Positions 42,617 to 53,091 of a stretch of 64,000 bases of DNA are shown in pieces. Position 1 is the first letter of the stretch, and the number at the start of each line of letters is the position of its first letter. Source of the DNA: Pseudomonas putida. GTDB taxonomy: Bacteria; Pseudomonadota; Gammaproteobacteria; Pseudomonadales; Pseudomonadaceae. A program made the translations under genes and the position numbers. The notes beneath the pieces are model-generated. The model was not told where the DNA came from. It did not search any database and saw only the letters and a program-made list of their open reading frames with translations. The stretch lies in NCBI RefSeq assembly GCF_028682455.1, contig NZ_JANHLD010000001.1, positions 1,714,001-1,778,000 of the forward strand, given 5' to 3'.

Positions 42617-43009
42617 ATGTCGGCGACTCAAAATTACGGCACTGGCCGTCGCAAGACCGCAACCGCTCGCGTTTTCCTGCGTCCAGGTACCGGTAACATC
42701 TCCATCAACAACCGTCCTCTGGACACCTTCTTCGGTCGTGAAACCGCGCGCATGGTAGTTCGCCAGCCGCTGGAACTCACTGAAACCACCGAGAAGTTTG
42801 ACATCTACGTCACCGTTATCGGTGGTGGTGTCAGCGGCCAGGCTGGTGCGATCCGTCACGGTATCACCCGTGCGCTGATGGACTACGACGAAACTCTGCG
42901 TAGCGCCCTGCGCCGCGCTGGCTTCGTTACCCGCGACGCTCGTGAAGTTGAGCGTAAGAAAGTGGGTCTGCGTAAAGCACGTAAGCGTCCTCAGTACTCC
43001 AAGCGTTAA
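42617..43009 (+). CDS. rpsI: 30S ribosomal protein S9
   Basis: Small-subunit protein S9, 130 residues. It starts [20 protein letters not shown] and ends [17 protein letters not shown], the conserved tail reaching the P-site tRNA. Closed by an intrinsic terminator. Confidence 0.98.
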   Translation: MSATQNYGTGRRKTATARVFLRPGTGNISINNRPLDTFFGRETARMVVRQPLELTETTEKFDIYVTVIGGGVSGQAGAIRHGITRALMDYDETLRSALRRAGFVTRDAREVERKKVGLRKARKRPQYSKR

Positions 43010-43024
43010 TTTCGCTTCGGTGTC

Positions 43025-43061
43025 AAAAAAAGCCCGGTTCCAGTGGAACCGGGCTTTTTTT
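43025..43061 (+). terminator. Intrinsic terminator of rplM-rpsI
   Basis: AGCCCGGTTCC, loop AGT, GGAACCGGGCT with seven A before and seven T after. Very strong. Confidence 0.97.
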
Positions 43062-43122
43062 ATGTCTTGAATGATCATGTTGACCTTTAGTGTGACAACT
43101 TGCCGCATAGACGCAAGTCAAG

Positions 43123-43131
43123 TGCTATAAG
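43123..43131 (+). promoter_or_regulatory. Extended -10 element upstream of petABC
   Basis: TGCTATAAG has the TG-n-TATAAT form with one mismatch, 140 bp before petA. No clear -35 at 17 bp, so only the extended -10 supports it. Confidence 0.4.
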
Positions 43132-43270
43132 GGATGCAGCCCTTTGCCATGGCTAATCACCTTGTCAGAGAAGGGTCTTTTCATTACCATGCGGCAAATT
43201 TTTAGCAGTTCAGAAATTACTTAGTAGATGCCTGTTGTAACAGGCCATAAAGCTGATGGGAGAGGACTGA

Positions 43271-43864
43271 ATGAGCAATGACGGCGTCAATGCAGGCCGG
43301 CGTCGCTTCCTTGTAGCAGCCACATCCGTGGTGGGTGCTGCAGGAGCGGTGGGGGCTGCGGTCCCGTTCGTGGGGTCATGGTTCCCCAGTGCCAAGGCGA
43401 AAGCCGCAGGTGCACCGGTGAAGGTCAATATCGCCAAGGTGGAGCCAGGCCAGCAGATGATTGCTGAATGGCGTGGCCAGCCGGTCTTCATCGTCCGTCG
43501 CACCGAAGAGATCCTTGGCAACCTCAAGAAGATCACCGGTGACCTCTCCGATCCCGAGTCCAAGGCTTCGGTTCAGCCCACCTACGTCAACCCGGAAAAC
43601 CGCGCGATCAAGCCGGAGATCCTGGTACTGGTCGGTTTGTGCACCCACCTGGGCTGCTCGCCAACCTTCCGTCCCGAAGTTGCTCCTGTGGACCTGGGCC
43701 CCAAGTGGGTCGGCGGCTATTTCTGTCCGTGCCACGGTTCCCACTACGACCTGGCCGGCCGCGTCTACAAGTCCCAGCCGGCGCCGCTCAATCTGCCAGT
43801 GCCGCCGCACTCTTATGAGTCGGACGACATCATTGTCGTCGGCGTCGATCAGGAGAACGCGTGA
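43271..43864 (+). CDS. petA: Ubiquinol-cytochrome c reductase iron-sulfur subunit (Rieske) PetA
   Basis: Rieske protein of the cytochrome bc1 complex, 197 residues. Twin-arginine-type signal with anchor at about 11-35 (GRRRFLVAATS). Fe-S cluster motifs CTHLGC (124-129) and CPCHGS (152-157) contain the two Cys and two His ligands plus the disulfide Cys pair. First gene of petABC. Its stop overlaps the petB start by one base. Confidence 0.98.
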   Translation: MSNDGVNAGRRRFLVAATSVVGAAGAVGAAVPFVGSWFPSAKAKAAGAPVKVNIAKVEPGQQMIAEWRGQPVFIVRRTEEILGNLKKITGDLSDPESKASVQPTYVNPENRAIKPEILVLVGLCTHLGCSPTFRPEVAPVDLGPKWVGGYFCPCHGSHYDLAGRVYKSQPAPLNLPVPPHSYESDDIIVVGVDQENA

Positions 43865-45075
43865 TGAGTAAGTTCATGGATTGGGTTGACGCCCGCTTCC
43901 CCGCGACCAAGATGTGGGAAGACCACCTCAGCAAGTATTACGCACCGAAGAACTTCAACTTCTTCTACTTTTTCGGCTCCCTGGCACTCTTGGTGCTGGT
44001 CAACCAGATCGTTACCGGTGTCTGGCTGACCATGAGCTTCACCCCGTCGGCCGAAGAGGCATTCGCCTCGGTCGAATACATCATGCGTGACGTCGAGTAC
44101 GGCTGGATCCTACGCTACCTGCACTCCACCGGCGCTTCGGCGTTCTTCATCGTCGTCTACCTGCACATGTTCCGTGGCCTGCTGTACGGCTCGTACCAGA
44201 AGCCACGCGAACTGGTCTGGGTATTCGGCATGCTGATCTACCTGGCGCTGATGGCCGAAGCGTTCATGGGCTACCTGCTGCCGTGGGGCCAGATGTCGTA
44301 CTGGGGTGCCCAGGTGATCATCTCGCTGTTCGGTGCCATCCCGGTGATCGGCGATGACCTGACCCAGTGGATCCGCGGTGACTACCTGATCTCGGGTATT
44401 ACCCTGAACCGCTTCTTCGCCCTGCACGTGGTGGCCCTGCCGATCGTGATTCTCGGCCTGGTGGTGCTGCACATCCTGGCGCTGCACGAAGTGGGTTCGA
44501 ACAACCCGGATGGCGTTGACATCAAGAAGCTCAAGGATGAGAACGGTGTGCCGCTCGATGGCATCGCCTTCCACCCTTACTACACCGTGAAGGATATCGT
44601 CGGCGTCGTCGTGTTCCTCTTCGTGTTCTGTGCCGTGGTGTTCTTCTTCCCGGAAATGGGCGGTTACTTCCTGGAGAAGCCGAACTTCGAACAGGCCAAC
44701 GCCTTCAAGACCCCTGAGCACATTGCCCCGGTCTGGTACTTCACCCCGTTCTACGCGATTCTGCGGGCGGTTCCAGACAAGCTCCTGGGCGTTATCGCCA
44801 TGGGTGCTGCGATTGCCGTGCTGTTCGTGCTGCCTTGGCTCGACCGTAGTCCGGTCAAGTCCATGCGCTACAAGGGCTGGATGAGCAAGGTCTGGCTGCT
44901 GGTGTTCTGCATTTCGTTCGTGATCCTCGGCGTGCTGGGTGTACTGGCACCGACCCCGGGCCGTACGTTGCTGTCGCAGGTTTGCACCTTCCTGTATTTC
45001 GCCTACTTCATTCTGATGCCGTTCTACACCAGGCTTGAGAAGACCAAACCGGTTCCGGAAAGGGTGACTGGCTGA
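43864..45075 (+). CDS. petB: Cytochrome b subunit of bc1 complex PetB
   Basis: Membrane quinol-oxidising subunit, 403 residues, full-length cytochrome b. Eight hydrophobic helices; the haem-ligand histidines lie in HSTGASAFFIVVYLHMFRG and ALHVVALPIVILGLVVLHIL (in parts). The Qo motif appears as PVIGDD and the conserved PPW-equivalent PEHIAPVWYFTPFYAIL. ATG 43864 is preferred to the GTG at 43861. It overlaps petA and petC by one base each. Confidence 0.98.
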   Translation: MSKFMDWVDARFPATKMWEDHLSKYYAPKNFNFFYFFGSLALLVLVNQIVTGVWLTMSFTPSAEEAFASVEYIMRDVEYGWILRYLHSTGASAFFIVVYLHMFRGLLYGSYQKPRELVWVFGMLIYLALMAEAFMGYLLPWGQMSYWGAQVIISLFGAIPVIGDDLTQWIRGDYLISGITLNRFFALHVVALPIVILGLVVLHILALHEVGSNNPDGVDIKKLKDENGVPLDGIAFHPYYTVKDIVGVVVFLFVFCAVVFFFPEMGGYFLEKPNFEQANAFKTPEHIAPVWYFTPFYAILRAVPDKLLGVIAMGAAIAVLFVLPWLDRSPVKSMRYKGWMSKVWLLVFCISFVILGVLGVLAPTPGRTLLSQVCTFLYFAYFILMPFYTRLEKTKPVPERVTG

Positions 45076-45854
45076 TGAAAAAGCTATTTGCAGTATTGAT
45101 CCTGGCAGTGATGCCCTCGTTGACCTTCGCGGCCGAACACGGCCTGGTACTGGACAAGGTTGATATCGATCTGACCGACAAGGCCGCCATGCAGGACGGC
45201 GCGCGAACCTTCGCAAACTATTGCATGGGTTGCCACAGCGCCAAGTTCCAGCGTTACGAGCGTGTTGCAGACGACCTGGGCATTCCCCACGAGCTGATGC
45301 TCGAGAAGCTGGTGTTCACTGGTGCCAAGATCGGCGACCACATGAAGATCGGCATGCAGCCTGACGATGCCAAGACCTGGTTCGGCGCTGCGCCACCGGA
45401 CCTGACCCTGGTCGCTCGGGTTCGTGGCACCGACTGGCTGTACACCTACCTGCGCAGCTTCTATGAAGACAAATCGCGTCCGTACGGCGTGAACAACAAG
45501 GTCTTCCCGAACGTGGGCATGCCGAACGTGCTGGTTGGCCTGCAGGGCAACCAGGTGATTGGCTGCAAACAGGTGCAGACCGTGGTCGACGGCAAGAAGC
45601 AATACGACCCGCTGACCGGCACGCCTTTGACACATGAAGCGTGCGACCAGCTGACCGTGGAGCCGAAATCCGGTACCCTGACCGAAGAGCAGTTCGACGA
45701 GAAGGTCAAGAACCTGGTGACCTTCCTGGCCTACTCGGCCAACCCGGTCAAACTGGAAAGCCAGCGCATCGGTACCTACGTGCTGTTGTACCTGGCCTTC
45801 TTCTTCGTGTTCGCGTATCTGCTCAAGCGTGAATACTGGAAGGACGTGCACTGA
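45075..45854 (+). CDS. petC: Cytochrome c1 PetC
   Basis: c-type cytochrome subunit of bc1, 259 residues. Signal peptide MKKLFAVLILAVMPSLTFA; haem attachment CMGCH at about 55-59 (YCMGCHSAKF), and a C-terminal membrane anchor (LLYLAFFFVFAYLL). Overlaps petB (TGATG). Ends the operon; a long hairpin follows. Confidence 0.98.
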   Translation: MKKLFAVLILAVMPSLTFAAEHGLVLDKVDIDLTDKAAMQDGARTFANYCMGCHSAKFQRYERVADDLGIPHELMLEKLVFTGAKIGDHMKIGMQPDDAKTWFGAAPPDLTLVARVRGTDWLYTYLRSFYEDKSRPYGVNNKVFPNVGMPNVLVGLQGNQVIGCKQVQTVVDGKKQYDPLTGTPLTHEACDQLTVEPKSGTLTEEQFDEKVKNLVTFLAYSANPVKLESQRIGTYVLLYLAFFFVFAYLLKREYWKDVH

Positions 45855-45878
45855 TCACGCAGTAGTTTCTGGTAGTTG

Positions 45879-45929
45879 AACGCGCCCTGGGGCGCCTCTG
45901 GACAACAGAGGTGCCTGCAGGGCGCGTTT
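45879..45929 (+). terminator. Hairpin between petABC and sspA
   Basis: Outer arms AACGCGCCCTG/CAGGGCGCGTT (11 bp, perfect) and inner arms GCGCCTCTG/CAGAGGTGC (one mismatch) fold into one long stem-loop. Only a short T-run follows, so read-through into sspAB is possible. Confidence 0.6.
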
Positions 45930-45971
45930 GCATTTGTAGCTTCTATAATTTCATCTGCGAGGAGGACCACT

Positions 45972-46589
45972 ATGGGCGTGACCAACCGGTTAGCCTGCTA
46001 CTCCGACCCCGCTGACCACTATTCTCATCGGGTGCGCATCGTTCTCGCCGAGAAGGGTGTCAGCGTCGAGATCATCAACGTTGATCCCGGTCGACTGCCG
46101 CCCAAGCTGGTCGAAGTGAACCCCTATGGCGGCGTACCGACCCTGGTCGATCGCGACCTGGCGCTTTACGAGTCGACGGTGGTGATGGAATACCTCGACG
46201 AGCGTTACCCGCATCCGCCGTTGCTGCCGGTCTATCCGGTGGCGCGCGCCAACAGCCGGCTGTTGATCCACCGCATCCAGCGCGACTGGTGCGCACTGGT
46301 CGACCTGATTCTCGATCCGCGCAGCAAGGAAGCCGCCCGCGTGCAGGCCCGCAAGGAGCTGCGCGAGAGCCTGACCGGAGTGTCTGCGTTGTTTGCCGAC
46401 AAGCCTTGTTTCCTCAGTGAGGAGCAAAGTCTGGTCGATTGTTGTCTACTGCCCATACTCTGGCGCCTGCCGGTGTTGGGTATTGAACTGCCGCGGCCGG
46501 CCAAGCCGTTGCTCGATTACATGGAGCGACAGTTTGCCCGCGAGGCCTTCCAGGCGAGCCTGTCCGCTGCTGAACGTGAAATGCGCTAG
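45972..46589 (+). CDS. sspA: Stringent starvation protein A
   Basis: GST-fold RNA-polymerase-associated protein, 205 residues. Start [21 protein letters not shown] with GGAGG 6 nt upstream; a longer frame runs into the petC hairpin. Contains the typical [15 protein letters not shown] and [12 protein letters not shown] segments. Affects transcription in stress and stationary phase. Operon with sspB. Confidence 0.96.
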   Translation: MGVTNRLACYSDPADHYSHRVRIVLAEKGVSVEIINVDPGRLPPKLVEVNPYGGVPTLVDRDLALYESTVVMEYLDERYPHPPLLPVYPVARANSRLLIHRIQRDWCALVDLILDPRSKEAARVQARKELRESLTGVSALFADKPCFLSEEQSLVDCCLLPILWRLPVLGIELPRPAKPLLDYMERQFAREAFQASLSAAEREMR

Positions 46590-46606
46590 GTTTTAAGGAG
46601 CTGTCG

Positions 46607-47035
46607 ATGAACTCCAGTCGCCCCTATTTGGTACGTGCACTCTATGAGTGGATCGTGGACAACGACTGCACCCCGCATATGCTGGTCAATGCCGAGTACC
46701 CGGCGGTACAGGTACCCCAGAACTTCGCCAGCGACGGTCAGATCGTCCTGAACATCTCACCCAATGCCGTACGTCACCTGCACATGGATAACGACGCTGT
46801 GAGCTTCGAGGGGCGCTTTGGCGGGGTTGCCCACACCCTGTTCGTGCCTGCCGGGGCAATTCTCGGCATATACGCCCGGGAAAACGGCCAGGGCATGGTC
46901 TTCGAGCTCGAGCCGCCGGTGCTCGAAGACGACGAGTATGAAGACGACGACAGCGTCGAGCCCGATGACGATGGCCCACCGGGTGGGCAACCACCGCGGC
47001 CTAGCGGGCGTCCGAGCCTGAAGGTTGTGAAGTAA
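46607..47035 (+). CDS. sspB: ClpXP specificity-enhancing factor SspB
   Basis: Adaptor delivering ssrA-tagged proteins to ClpXP, 142 residues. N-terminal substrate-binding domain to about residue 110; a strongly acidic linker (about 105-125, many D and E) leads to the C-terminal ClpX-docking tail GRPSLKVVK. Closed by a strong terminator. Confidence 0.96.
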   Translation: MNSSRPYLVRALYEWIVDNDCTPHMLVNAEYPAVQVPQNFASDGQIVLNISPNAVRHLHMDNDAVSFEGRFGGVAHTLFVPAGAILGIYARENGQGMVFELEPPVLEDDEYEDDDSVEPDDDGPPGGQPPRPSGRPSLKVVK

Positions 47036-47036
47036 C

Positions 47037-47068
47037 AAAAAAGGCGATCCACAAGGATCGCCTTTTTT
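47037..47068 (+). terminator. Intrinsic terminator of sspAB
   Basis: AAGGCGATCC, loop ACAA, GGATCGCCTT with A-run before and T-run after; a bidirectional form that can also stop the convergent lipoprotein transcript. Confidence 0.95.
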
Positions 47069-47084
47069 GTGTTCGCCGTTCGGG

Positions 47085-47303
47085 TTACAGGTCGCTGATG
47101 GTGCGCACCTGGTCCTTGTTGACGCGGGTGACTTTGCCGTCCAGTTGCTCGAACTCATAGAAGCCGGAGCTGCGCTCGAAGCGAGGGGCATCCACTGCCT
47201 GGAACTCGCGGCCGTCATTGAGGGTGATCAGGCTGGGGGTGGAGCAGCCGGCCAGGGAGGCGAGGGCGCCGATCAAGAGGGTCGACAGCAGGCCGTTTTT
47301 CAT
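47085..47303 (-). CDS. YgdI/YgdR-family lipoprotein
   Basis: Small lipoprotein of 72 residues. Signal MKNGLLSTLLIGALASLAGC ends in the lipobox LAGC, and the mature part carries the DUF903 SH3-like domain (ITLNDGREFQAVDAP). Function unknown in the family. It is convergent with sspAB and downstream of a REP. Confidence 0.85.
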   Translation of the reverse strand: MKNGLLSTLLIGALASLAGCSTPSLITLNDGREFQAVDAPRFERSSGFYEFEQLDGKVTRVNKDQVRTISDL

Positions 47304-47312
47304 GGGTATTTC

Positions 47313-47338
47313 CTGTAGGGGCGGGCTTGCCCCGCGAT
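47313..47338. repeat. REP element (single)
   Basis: GGGGCGGGCTTGCCCCGCGA in the 45-nt gap between the two lipoprotein genes. Same core as the other REPs. Confidence 0.75.
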
Positions 47339-47348
47339 AATTAACAAA

Positions 47349-48646
<1,298 letters not shown>

Positions 48647-49018
48647 TCAGCGTTCGATGGCATTTTTCAGCCATTGAAGTGACTGGCCCGAGTGGCCTCT
48701 GCCTTGCACGGCGACTACATCGAAACGGCAGGGATGGTTGGCCCAGCGTGTTTCCGTTTGCAGAAAAGTCTCGGCGGCTAGCACCAGCTTGTCCTGCTTG
48801 CGCCCGTCGATACTGCCGAGCGCTCCGCCAAAGTCCGCATGCAATCGATAGCGGACTTCGACGAATACTACTGTATCGCTGTCGAGCATGACCAGATCAA
48901 GCTCGCCGCGTTTGCATCGCCAGTTTTGCGCCAGCAGGCGCAGGCCTTGCCCTTGAAGGTATTCAAGGGCGTGCCGTTCGGCGGCCTGGCCTGCGTGCTG
49001 GGGCGAACTGCCGGGCAT
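48647..49018 (-). CDS. yraN: YraN family endonuclease-like protein (UPF0102)
   Basis: UPF0102 protein of 123 residues with a Holliday-junction-resolvase-like fold. Core residues GELDLVMLD, VFVEVRYR and LAAETFLQ are seen. The start ATG at 49018 overlaps the lpoA stop (TGATG), so translation is coupled; the longer upstream frame is a read through lpoA. Function unknown in detail. Confidence 0.9.
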   Translation of the reverse strand: MPGSSPQHAGQAAERHALEYLQGQGLRLLAQNWRCKRGELDLVMLDSDTVVFVEVRYRLHADFGGALGSIDGRKQDKLVLAAETFLQTETRWANHPCRFDVVAVQGRGHSGQSLQWLKNAIER

Positions 49019-50838
49019 CAGCGAGGGGTATCTGGCAGGCGCTTGATCTGGCCGCCGGAAAATTCGGCCCACGGCAACTGGCGTTCGATACGCTGGCTCG
49101 GGTTCATGCTGAGGCTGCCGGAAAAACCTTCGATGCGGTTGTCTGGCAATGCCTTGAGCTGGCCCAGGCGTGGGGCCAGGCTGTAGGCGTCGATACCCAT
49201 GGCGTACAGGCGACCGAGGCTGCCGGCCGCTTGTGGCCACTGGCTGACGACTTGCTGGCGCAGGCTGTTGCCGGTGTCGAGCAGCCATGGGGTTTCGCAG
49301 AAGCGAATGCCGTTCATGTCGTTGTACTGGTTGACGTCGCCACTGGCGCTGTACAGGTGCGAGGTGGCGTAGACCGGAACGTCGCCTGCGTACTGGAAGT
49401 TCAGGGTAGGTTTGATCTGCTGGCCTTGCTGTGGAGTGGCGGCCAGGAAGATGAAGTCGATGTCCTGGCGACGCGACGGCTGGGCCGATACGGCGCCGCC
49501 GACGGTGTTTTGCAGGCTCTTGGCGCGGCCTTCGCTCTGGCGCAGCTGGAACAGGTCGGCGATTTGCTGGGCCAGGGCGACAGGCTGGTCGATGTGCTCG
49601 GCGGCGAGCAGGGTGCCGCCCTTGGCTTCCCAGTCCTGGCGGAAGGCTTTGAGAACGCGGTCGCCCCATTCGCCACGCGGTACCAGTGCTACGGCGCGAA
49701 CCATGCCGTCGGCGTGCGCGCGACGCGAAACTTCACGGGCTTCGTCTTCGGCGGCCAGGCCGAACTGGAACAGCTGGGGCGGGCCGTTCTGGCCGGCATC
49801 GCTGTAGTTCAGGGCCAGGGTGGTGATAGGCAGCTGCGGGTAGGCAGCGAGCTTTTTCACCAGTGGCTTTTCCAGAGGACCGACCACCAGTTGCACGCCA
49901 GAGGCCTGGGCCTGGCGGTAGAAGTCATCCAGGGAGGTCAGGCGGGAGCTGTCGAACACTTCGATGGTTGGCGGCTTCTGGCCGGCTTGCTGGGCCTGGA
50001 AGTGTGCTGCCATGAAGCCGTCACGCAGGGCGCGGGCGACGCCGGCCAGTTGACCTTCCTGGGGCAGCAGCAGGGCAATCTTGTTCAGTGGCTGGCTGGC
50101 CAGCTCCTTGAGTTTGACCAGCGGCAGGGGCAGTTGCAGCGCTGCGGGATGATCGGGGTGCTGGCCGCGCCAGGTATCGATGGCAGCCTGCTGTTGTTCC
50201 AGGGTGCCGGCGCTCTTCACTGCCAGGGCAAGGCTGGCCCAGCCGGCCAGGGTGTCGGTGCCGGTGCTGACGCTTTGCAGTTGTTCGCTGGGCAGCGCGG
50301 CGACCAGGTTCCAGATGGCATCCTGGTTGCTGCTGGCAGCGTTGCCACTGAGCAGGGGGGCGAGCTCCACCCGGACCTTGGCGGCTTCCAGGGGCTGGCC
50401 GTTGGCCTCCAGTACACTGGCCTGCACGCTGCGGGTGCGCACTTGCTGGTCGTCTGGCAGCTCACCCAGGCGGGACATGCTTGGATGGCTCAGGGCGGTC
50501 AGTGCTGCCTTGGGCTGGTTGCGACCCATGGCCAGTTCAGCGCTCAGGGTGCTGGCGAAAATTTGCTGGGCCGGCTTGAGTTGATCCACCGGAACCTGCT
50601 CAAGAATACGTGCGGCTTGAGCGTTGTCCTTTTGTCGGTAAGCCAGGTCGGCTGCGCTCAGGCGCAGCAGGGCGGCTTGCTCCGGTGTCTTGCTGGTGGC
50701 GGCCTGTTCAAGCAGTTGCTCGATGCTGGCGTCCGGGGTGCGTGGCAGTTCGCCAAGGCTCGACGAGGGCGAACTGGCGCAGGCTGCCAGCAGGGCGGCG
50801 AGGCAAAGGGCTGTGAACAGCCGCAGGCAAGCGATCAT
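49018..50838 (-). CDS. lpoA: Penicillin-binding protein activator LpoA (LppC)
   Basis: Outer-membrane lipoprotein activating PBP1a, 606 residues. Lipobox LAAC (residues 17-20) after MIACLRLFTALCLAALLAAC. The N-terminal half is helical, TPR-like; the C-terminal half is a periplasmic-binding-protein fold with KIALLLPQEGQLAGVARALRDGF. First gene of the minus-strand group lpoA-yraN-gmhA-dolP and divergent from rsmI. Confidence 0.92.
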   Translation of the reverse strand: MIACLRLFTALCLAALLAACASSPSSSLGELPRTPDASIEQLLEQAATSKTPEQAALLRLSAADLAYRQKDNAQAARILEQVPVDQLKPAQQIFASTLSAELAMGRNQPKAALTALSHPSMSRLGELPDDQQVRTRSVQASVLEANGQPLEAAKVRVELAPLLSGNAASSNQDAIWNLVAALPSEQLQSVSTGTDTLAGWASLALAVKSAGTLEQQQAAIDTWRGQHPDHPAALQLPLPLVKLKELASQPLNKIALLLPQEGQLAGVARALRDGFMAAHFQAQQAGQKPPTIEVFDSSRLTSLDDFYRQAQASGVQLVVGPLEKPLVKKLAAYPQLPITTLALNYSDAGQNGPPQLFQFGLAAEDEAREVSRRAHADGMVRAVALVPRGEWGDRVLKAFRQDWEAKGGTLLAAEHIDQPVALAQQIADLFQLRQSEGRAKSLQNTVGGAVSAQPSRRQDIDFIFLAATPQQGQQIKPTLNFQYAGDVPVYATSHLYSASGDVNQYNDMNGIRFCETPWLLDTGNSLRQQVVSQWPQAAGSLGRLYAMGIDAYSLAPRLGQLKALPDNRIEGFSGSLSMNPSQRIERQLPWAEFSGGQIKRLPDTPR

Positions 50839-51024
50839 GTAAGGGTCCTGTTACTCGATCAAATTAACTGGCAATTGTACCCAAGCGCTGGCCGGGGCGC
50901 GATCTTGCTGGCGTGAATCCTTCAATATAGGTCGTGCAGCGCACCGCAGCGACATTGTGGGTGACGCATTGTTACCGGCAGTCGGGCTACAATGGCGGTT
51001 TGATCAAAACGACAGGTGTGTGTT

Positions 51025-51900
51025 GTGACTGAAGTTCCAGGGGCTACCCATTCCACTGCTGGCACGCTCTACGTGGTGGCCACGCCCATTGGCAACCTGG
51101 ATGACATGAGTGCGCGCGCGCTGAAGATACTTGCCGATGTCGCGCTTATTGCCGCCGAGGACACGCGTCACTCCATCCGCCTGTTGCAGCATTTTGGAAT
51201 CAACACCCCGCTGGCAGCCTGCCATGAGCACAACGAGCGCGATGAAGGCAGCCGTTTTCTGACTCGCTTGTTGGCGGGTGACAGCGTTGCGCTGATCTCG
51301 GATGCGGGTACGCCGCTGATTTCTGACCCGGGTTACCACCTGGTGCGCCAGGCGCGGGCGGCGGGAGTCCAGGTCGTACCGGTGCCTGGGGCGTGTGCCT
51401 TGATTGCAGCGTTATCGGCCGCGGGCCTGCCGTCGGATCGTTTCATTTTCGAAGGTTTCTTGCCGGCCAAGGCGGTAGGGCGCAAGGCCCGCTTGAGCCT
51501 GGTCAAGGAAGAGCCGCGCACCCTGATCTTCTATGAAGCGCCGCACCGGATCCTGGAGTGCTTGCAAGACATGGAAGAGATCTTTGGCGCCGACCGCCCG
51601 GCATTGCTGGCGCGCGAGTTGACCAAGACCTTCGAAACCCTCAAGGGATTACCGCTGGGTGAGTTGCGCGCCTTCGTCGAGGCCGACAGTAATCAGCAAC
51701 GTGGCGAGTGCGTGGTGTTGGTATCTGGCTGGAGTGCGCCGGAAGATGAGCAGGCGGTCAGCGGCGAAGTGATGCGCGTGCTCGATTTGCTGCTGGCAGA
51801 GATGCCGCTCAAGCGCGCTGCGGCACTGGCTGCGGAAATTACCGGCGTGCGCAAGAATGTTTTGTATCAGATTGCGTTGGAAAAACAGAAAGGCCATTAG
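51025..51900 (+). CDS. rsmI: 16S rRNA 2'-O-ribose C1402 methyltransferase RsmI
   Basis: SAM-dependent methyltransferase, 291 residues. TLYVVATPIGNLDDMSARA is the tetrapyrrole-methylase start, then DVALIAAEDTRHS, DAGTPLISDPG and PVPGACALIAALSAAGL. I chose GTG 51025 (ACAGGTG before it); GTG at 51016 is three codons longer and also possible. Divergent from lpoA and upstream of rnpB. Confidence 0.93.
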   Translation: MTEVPGATHSTAGTLYVVATPIGNLDDMSARALKILADVALIAAEDTRHSIRLLQHFGINTPLAACHEHNERDEGSRFLTRLLAGDSVALISDAGTPLISDPGYHLVRQARAAGVQVVPVPGACALIAALSAAGLPSDRFIFEGFLPAKAVGRKARLSLVKEEPRTLIFYEAPHRILECLQDMEEIFGADRPALLARELTKTFETLKGLPLGELRAFVEADSNQQRGECVVLVSGWSAPEDEQAVSGEVMRVLDLLLAEMPLKRAAALAAEITGVRKNVLYQIALEKQKGH

Positions 51901-51967
51901 TGGCACTGTGATATTGATTGTTTTATCGCTTGTTCTTGGCGGCCTCTACCGTTAACCTTTGCGGCGG

Positions 51968-52329
51968 AGAGTCGATTGGACAGTCGCTGCCTTCTTTTGT
52001 TTCGCAAAAGAGGGGGGAGGAAAGTCCGGGCTCCATAGGGCAGAGTGCCAGGTAATGCCTGGGGGGCGTGAGCCTACGGAAAGTGCCACAGAAAACAACC
52101 GCCTAAGCACTTCGGTGCCGGTAAGGGTGAAAAGGTGCGGTAAGAGCGCACCGCACGACTGGTAACAGTTCGTGGCTAGGTAAACCCCACTCGGAGCAAG
52201 ACCAAATAGGGTTCCATATGGCGCGGCCCGCGTTGGAACCGGGTAGGTTGCTAAAGGCGTCCAGTGATGGCCGTCGTAGAGGAATGACTGTCCTCGACAG
52301 AACCCGGCTTACAGATCGACTCTCCACCT
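51968..52329 (+). ncRNA. rnpB: RNase P catalytic RNA
   Basis: About 362 nt starting AGAGTCGATTGGACAGTCG. It holds the universally conserved core GAGGAAAGTCCGGGCTCC (52016-52033), the ACAGAAA block (52088-52094) and the closing ACTCTCCACCT that pairs with the 5' end. Length and landmarks are those of Pseudomonas type A RNase P RNA. A candidate promoter is TTGTTC (51930-51935), 17 bp, TAACCT (51953-51958). It lies between rsmI and mraZ, its normal Pseudomonas location. Confidence 0.95.
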
Positions 52330-52531
52330 ATTCCCCTCCTGCTTGAATCGATAGCAGATGCGTCTTCGTAATACCGAAAAAATCTTACTCTTAATAAATC
52401 ACTTTAACTTCGGACTCTATCCGTCTGAGTGAGTTTGATTTTTTGTGTCTGAAAATTCTCTGATTTGATCTTCCATCTTCCCCTACCGCGCTAAATCTCC
52501 GATCTGTAAGGGATTTCCTTATAAGCGTGCC
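52330..52531 (+). other. Gap between rnpB and the mra promoter
   Basis: About 200 bp, A/T-rich, with no supported gene or terminator of clear form. The rnpB 3' end is probably processed here. Confidence 0.3.
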
Positions 52532-52561
52532 TTGACGGTGTGGTAGGCGGATTCCTATAGT
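52532..52561 (+). promoter_or_regulatory. Pmra, sigma-70 promoter of the mra/dcw cluster
   Basis: TTGACG (52532-52537), 18 bp, TATAGT (52556-52561); predicted start is close to the first MraZ box (52568). Confidence 0.8.
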
Positions 52562-52567
52562 GTGCGC

Positions 52568-52594
52568 AAGTGGCAGGAAGTGGCATAAAGTGGG
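52568..52594 (+). promoter_or_regulatory. MraZ operator: three direct repeats
   Basis: AAGTGGC at 52568, AAGTGGC at 52578 and AAGTGGG at 52588, spaced exactly 10 bp. MraZ is known to bind TGGGN-type direct repeats with 5-nt spacers just after Pmra. A fourth, AAGTGGGG at 52618, keeps the phase (30 bp on) and overlaps the mraZ ribosome-binding site. Confidence 0.8.
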
Positions 52595-52635
52595 TTTTCT
52601 GACACAAAAAAGCTAACAAGTGGGGAATCGAAGCC

Positions 52636-53091
52636 GTGTTCCGCGGAGCCAACGCTATCAACCTCGACGCAAAGGGCCGTCTCGCAATGCCGAGCCGGTA
52701 CCGTGACGAGCTCGATTCGCGCAGTTCCGGGCAACTGATCGTAACGATCGATGCGGTGGACCCCTGCTTATGTGTATACCCGCTCGACGAGTGGGAGCTG
52801 ATTGAAGCCAAGTTGCGCGCCTTGCCGTCTTTGCGTGAAGAGAACCGTCGCCTCCAGCGTTTGCTGATCGGCAATGCGGTGGATCTGGAGCTTGATGGAA
52901 GTGGGCGTTTCCTGGTGCCTCCGCGTTTGCGCGAATACGCCAAGCTCGACAAGAAGGCGATGCTGGTGGGGCAACTGAACAAATTTCAGCTGTGGGACGA
53001 GGATGCCTGGAACGCGGTTTCGGCAGCCGACCTTGCAGCTATTCAACAACCGGGCGCCATGCCTGACGAACTGCGTGATTTGATCCTGTGA
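52636..53091 (+). CDS. mraZ: Transcriptional regulator MraZ
   Basis: AbrB-like DNA-binding autorepressor of the division/cell-wall cluster, 151 residues. Start is GTG 52636; GGGGAA lies 8 nt upstream. It contains two MraZ repeats: [20 protein letters not shown] and [20 protein letters not shown]. The stop overlaps the rsmH start by 4 nt (GTGA). Confidence 0.97.
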   Translation: MFRGANAINLDAKGRLAMPSRYRDELDSRSSGQLIVTIDAVDPCLCVYPLDEWELIEAKLRALPSLREENRRLQRLLIGNAVDLELDGSGRFLVPPRLREYAKLDKKAMLVGQLNKFQLWDEDAWNAVSAADLAAIQQPGAMPDELRDLIL

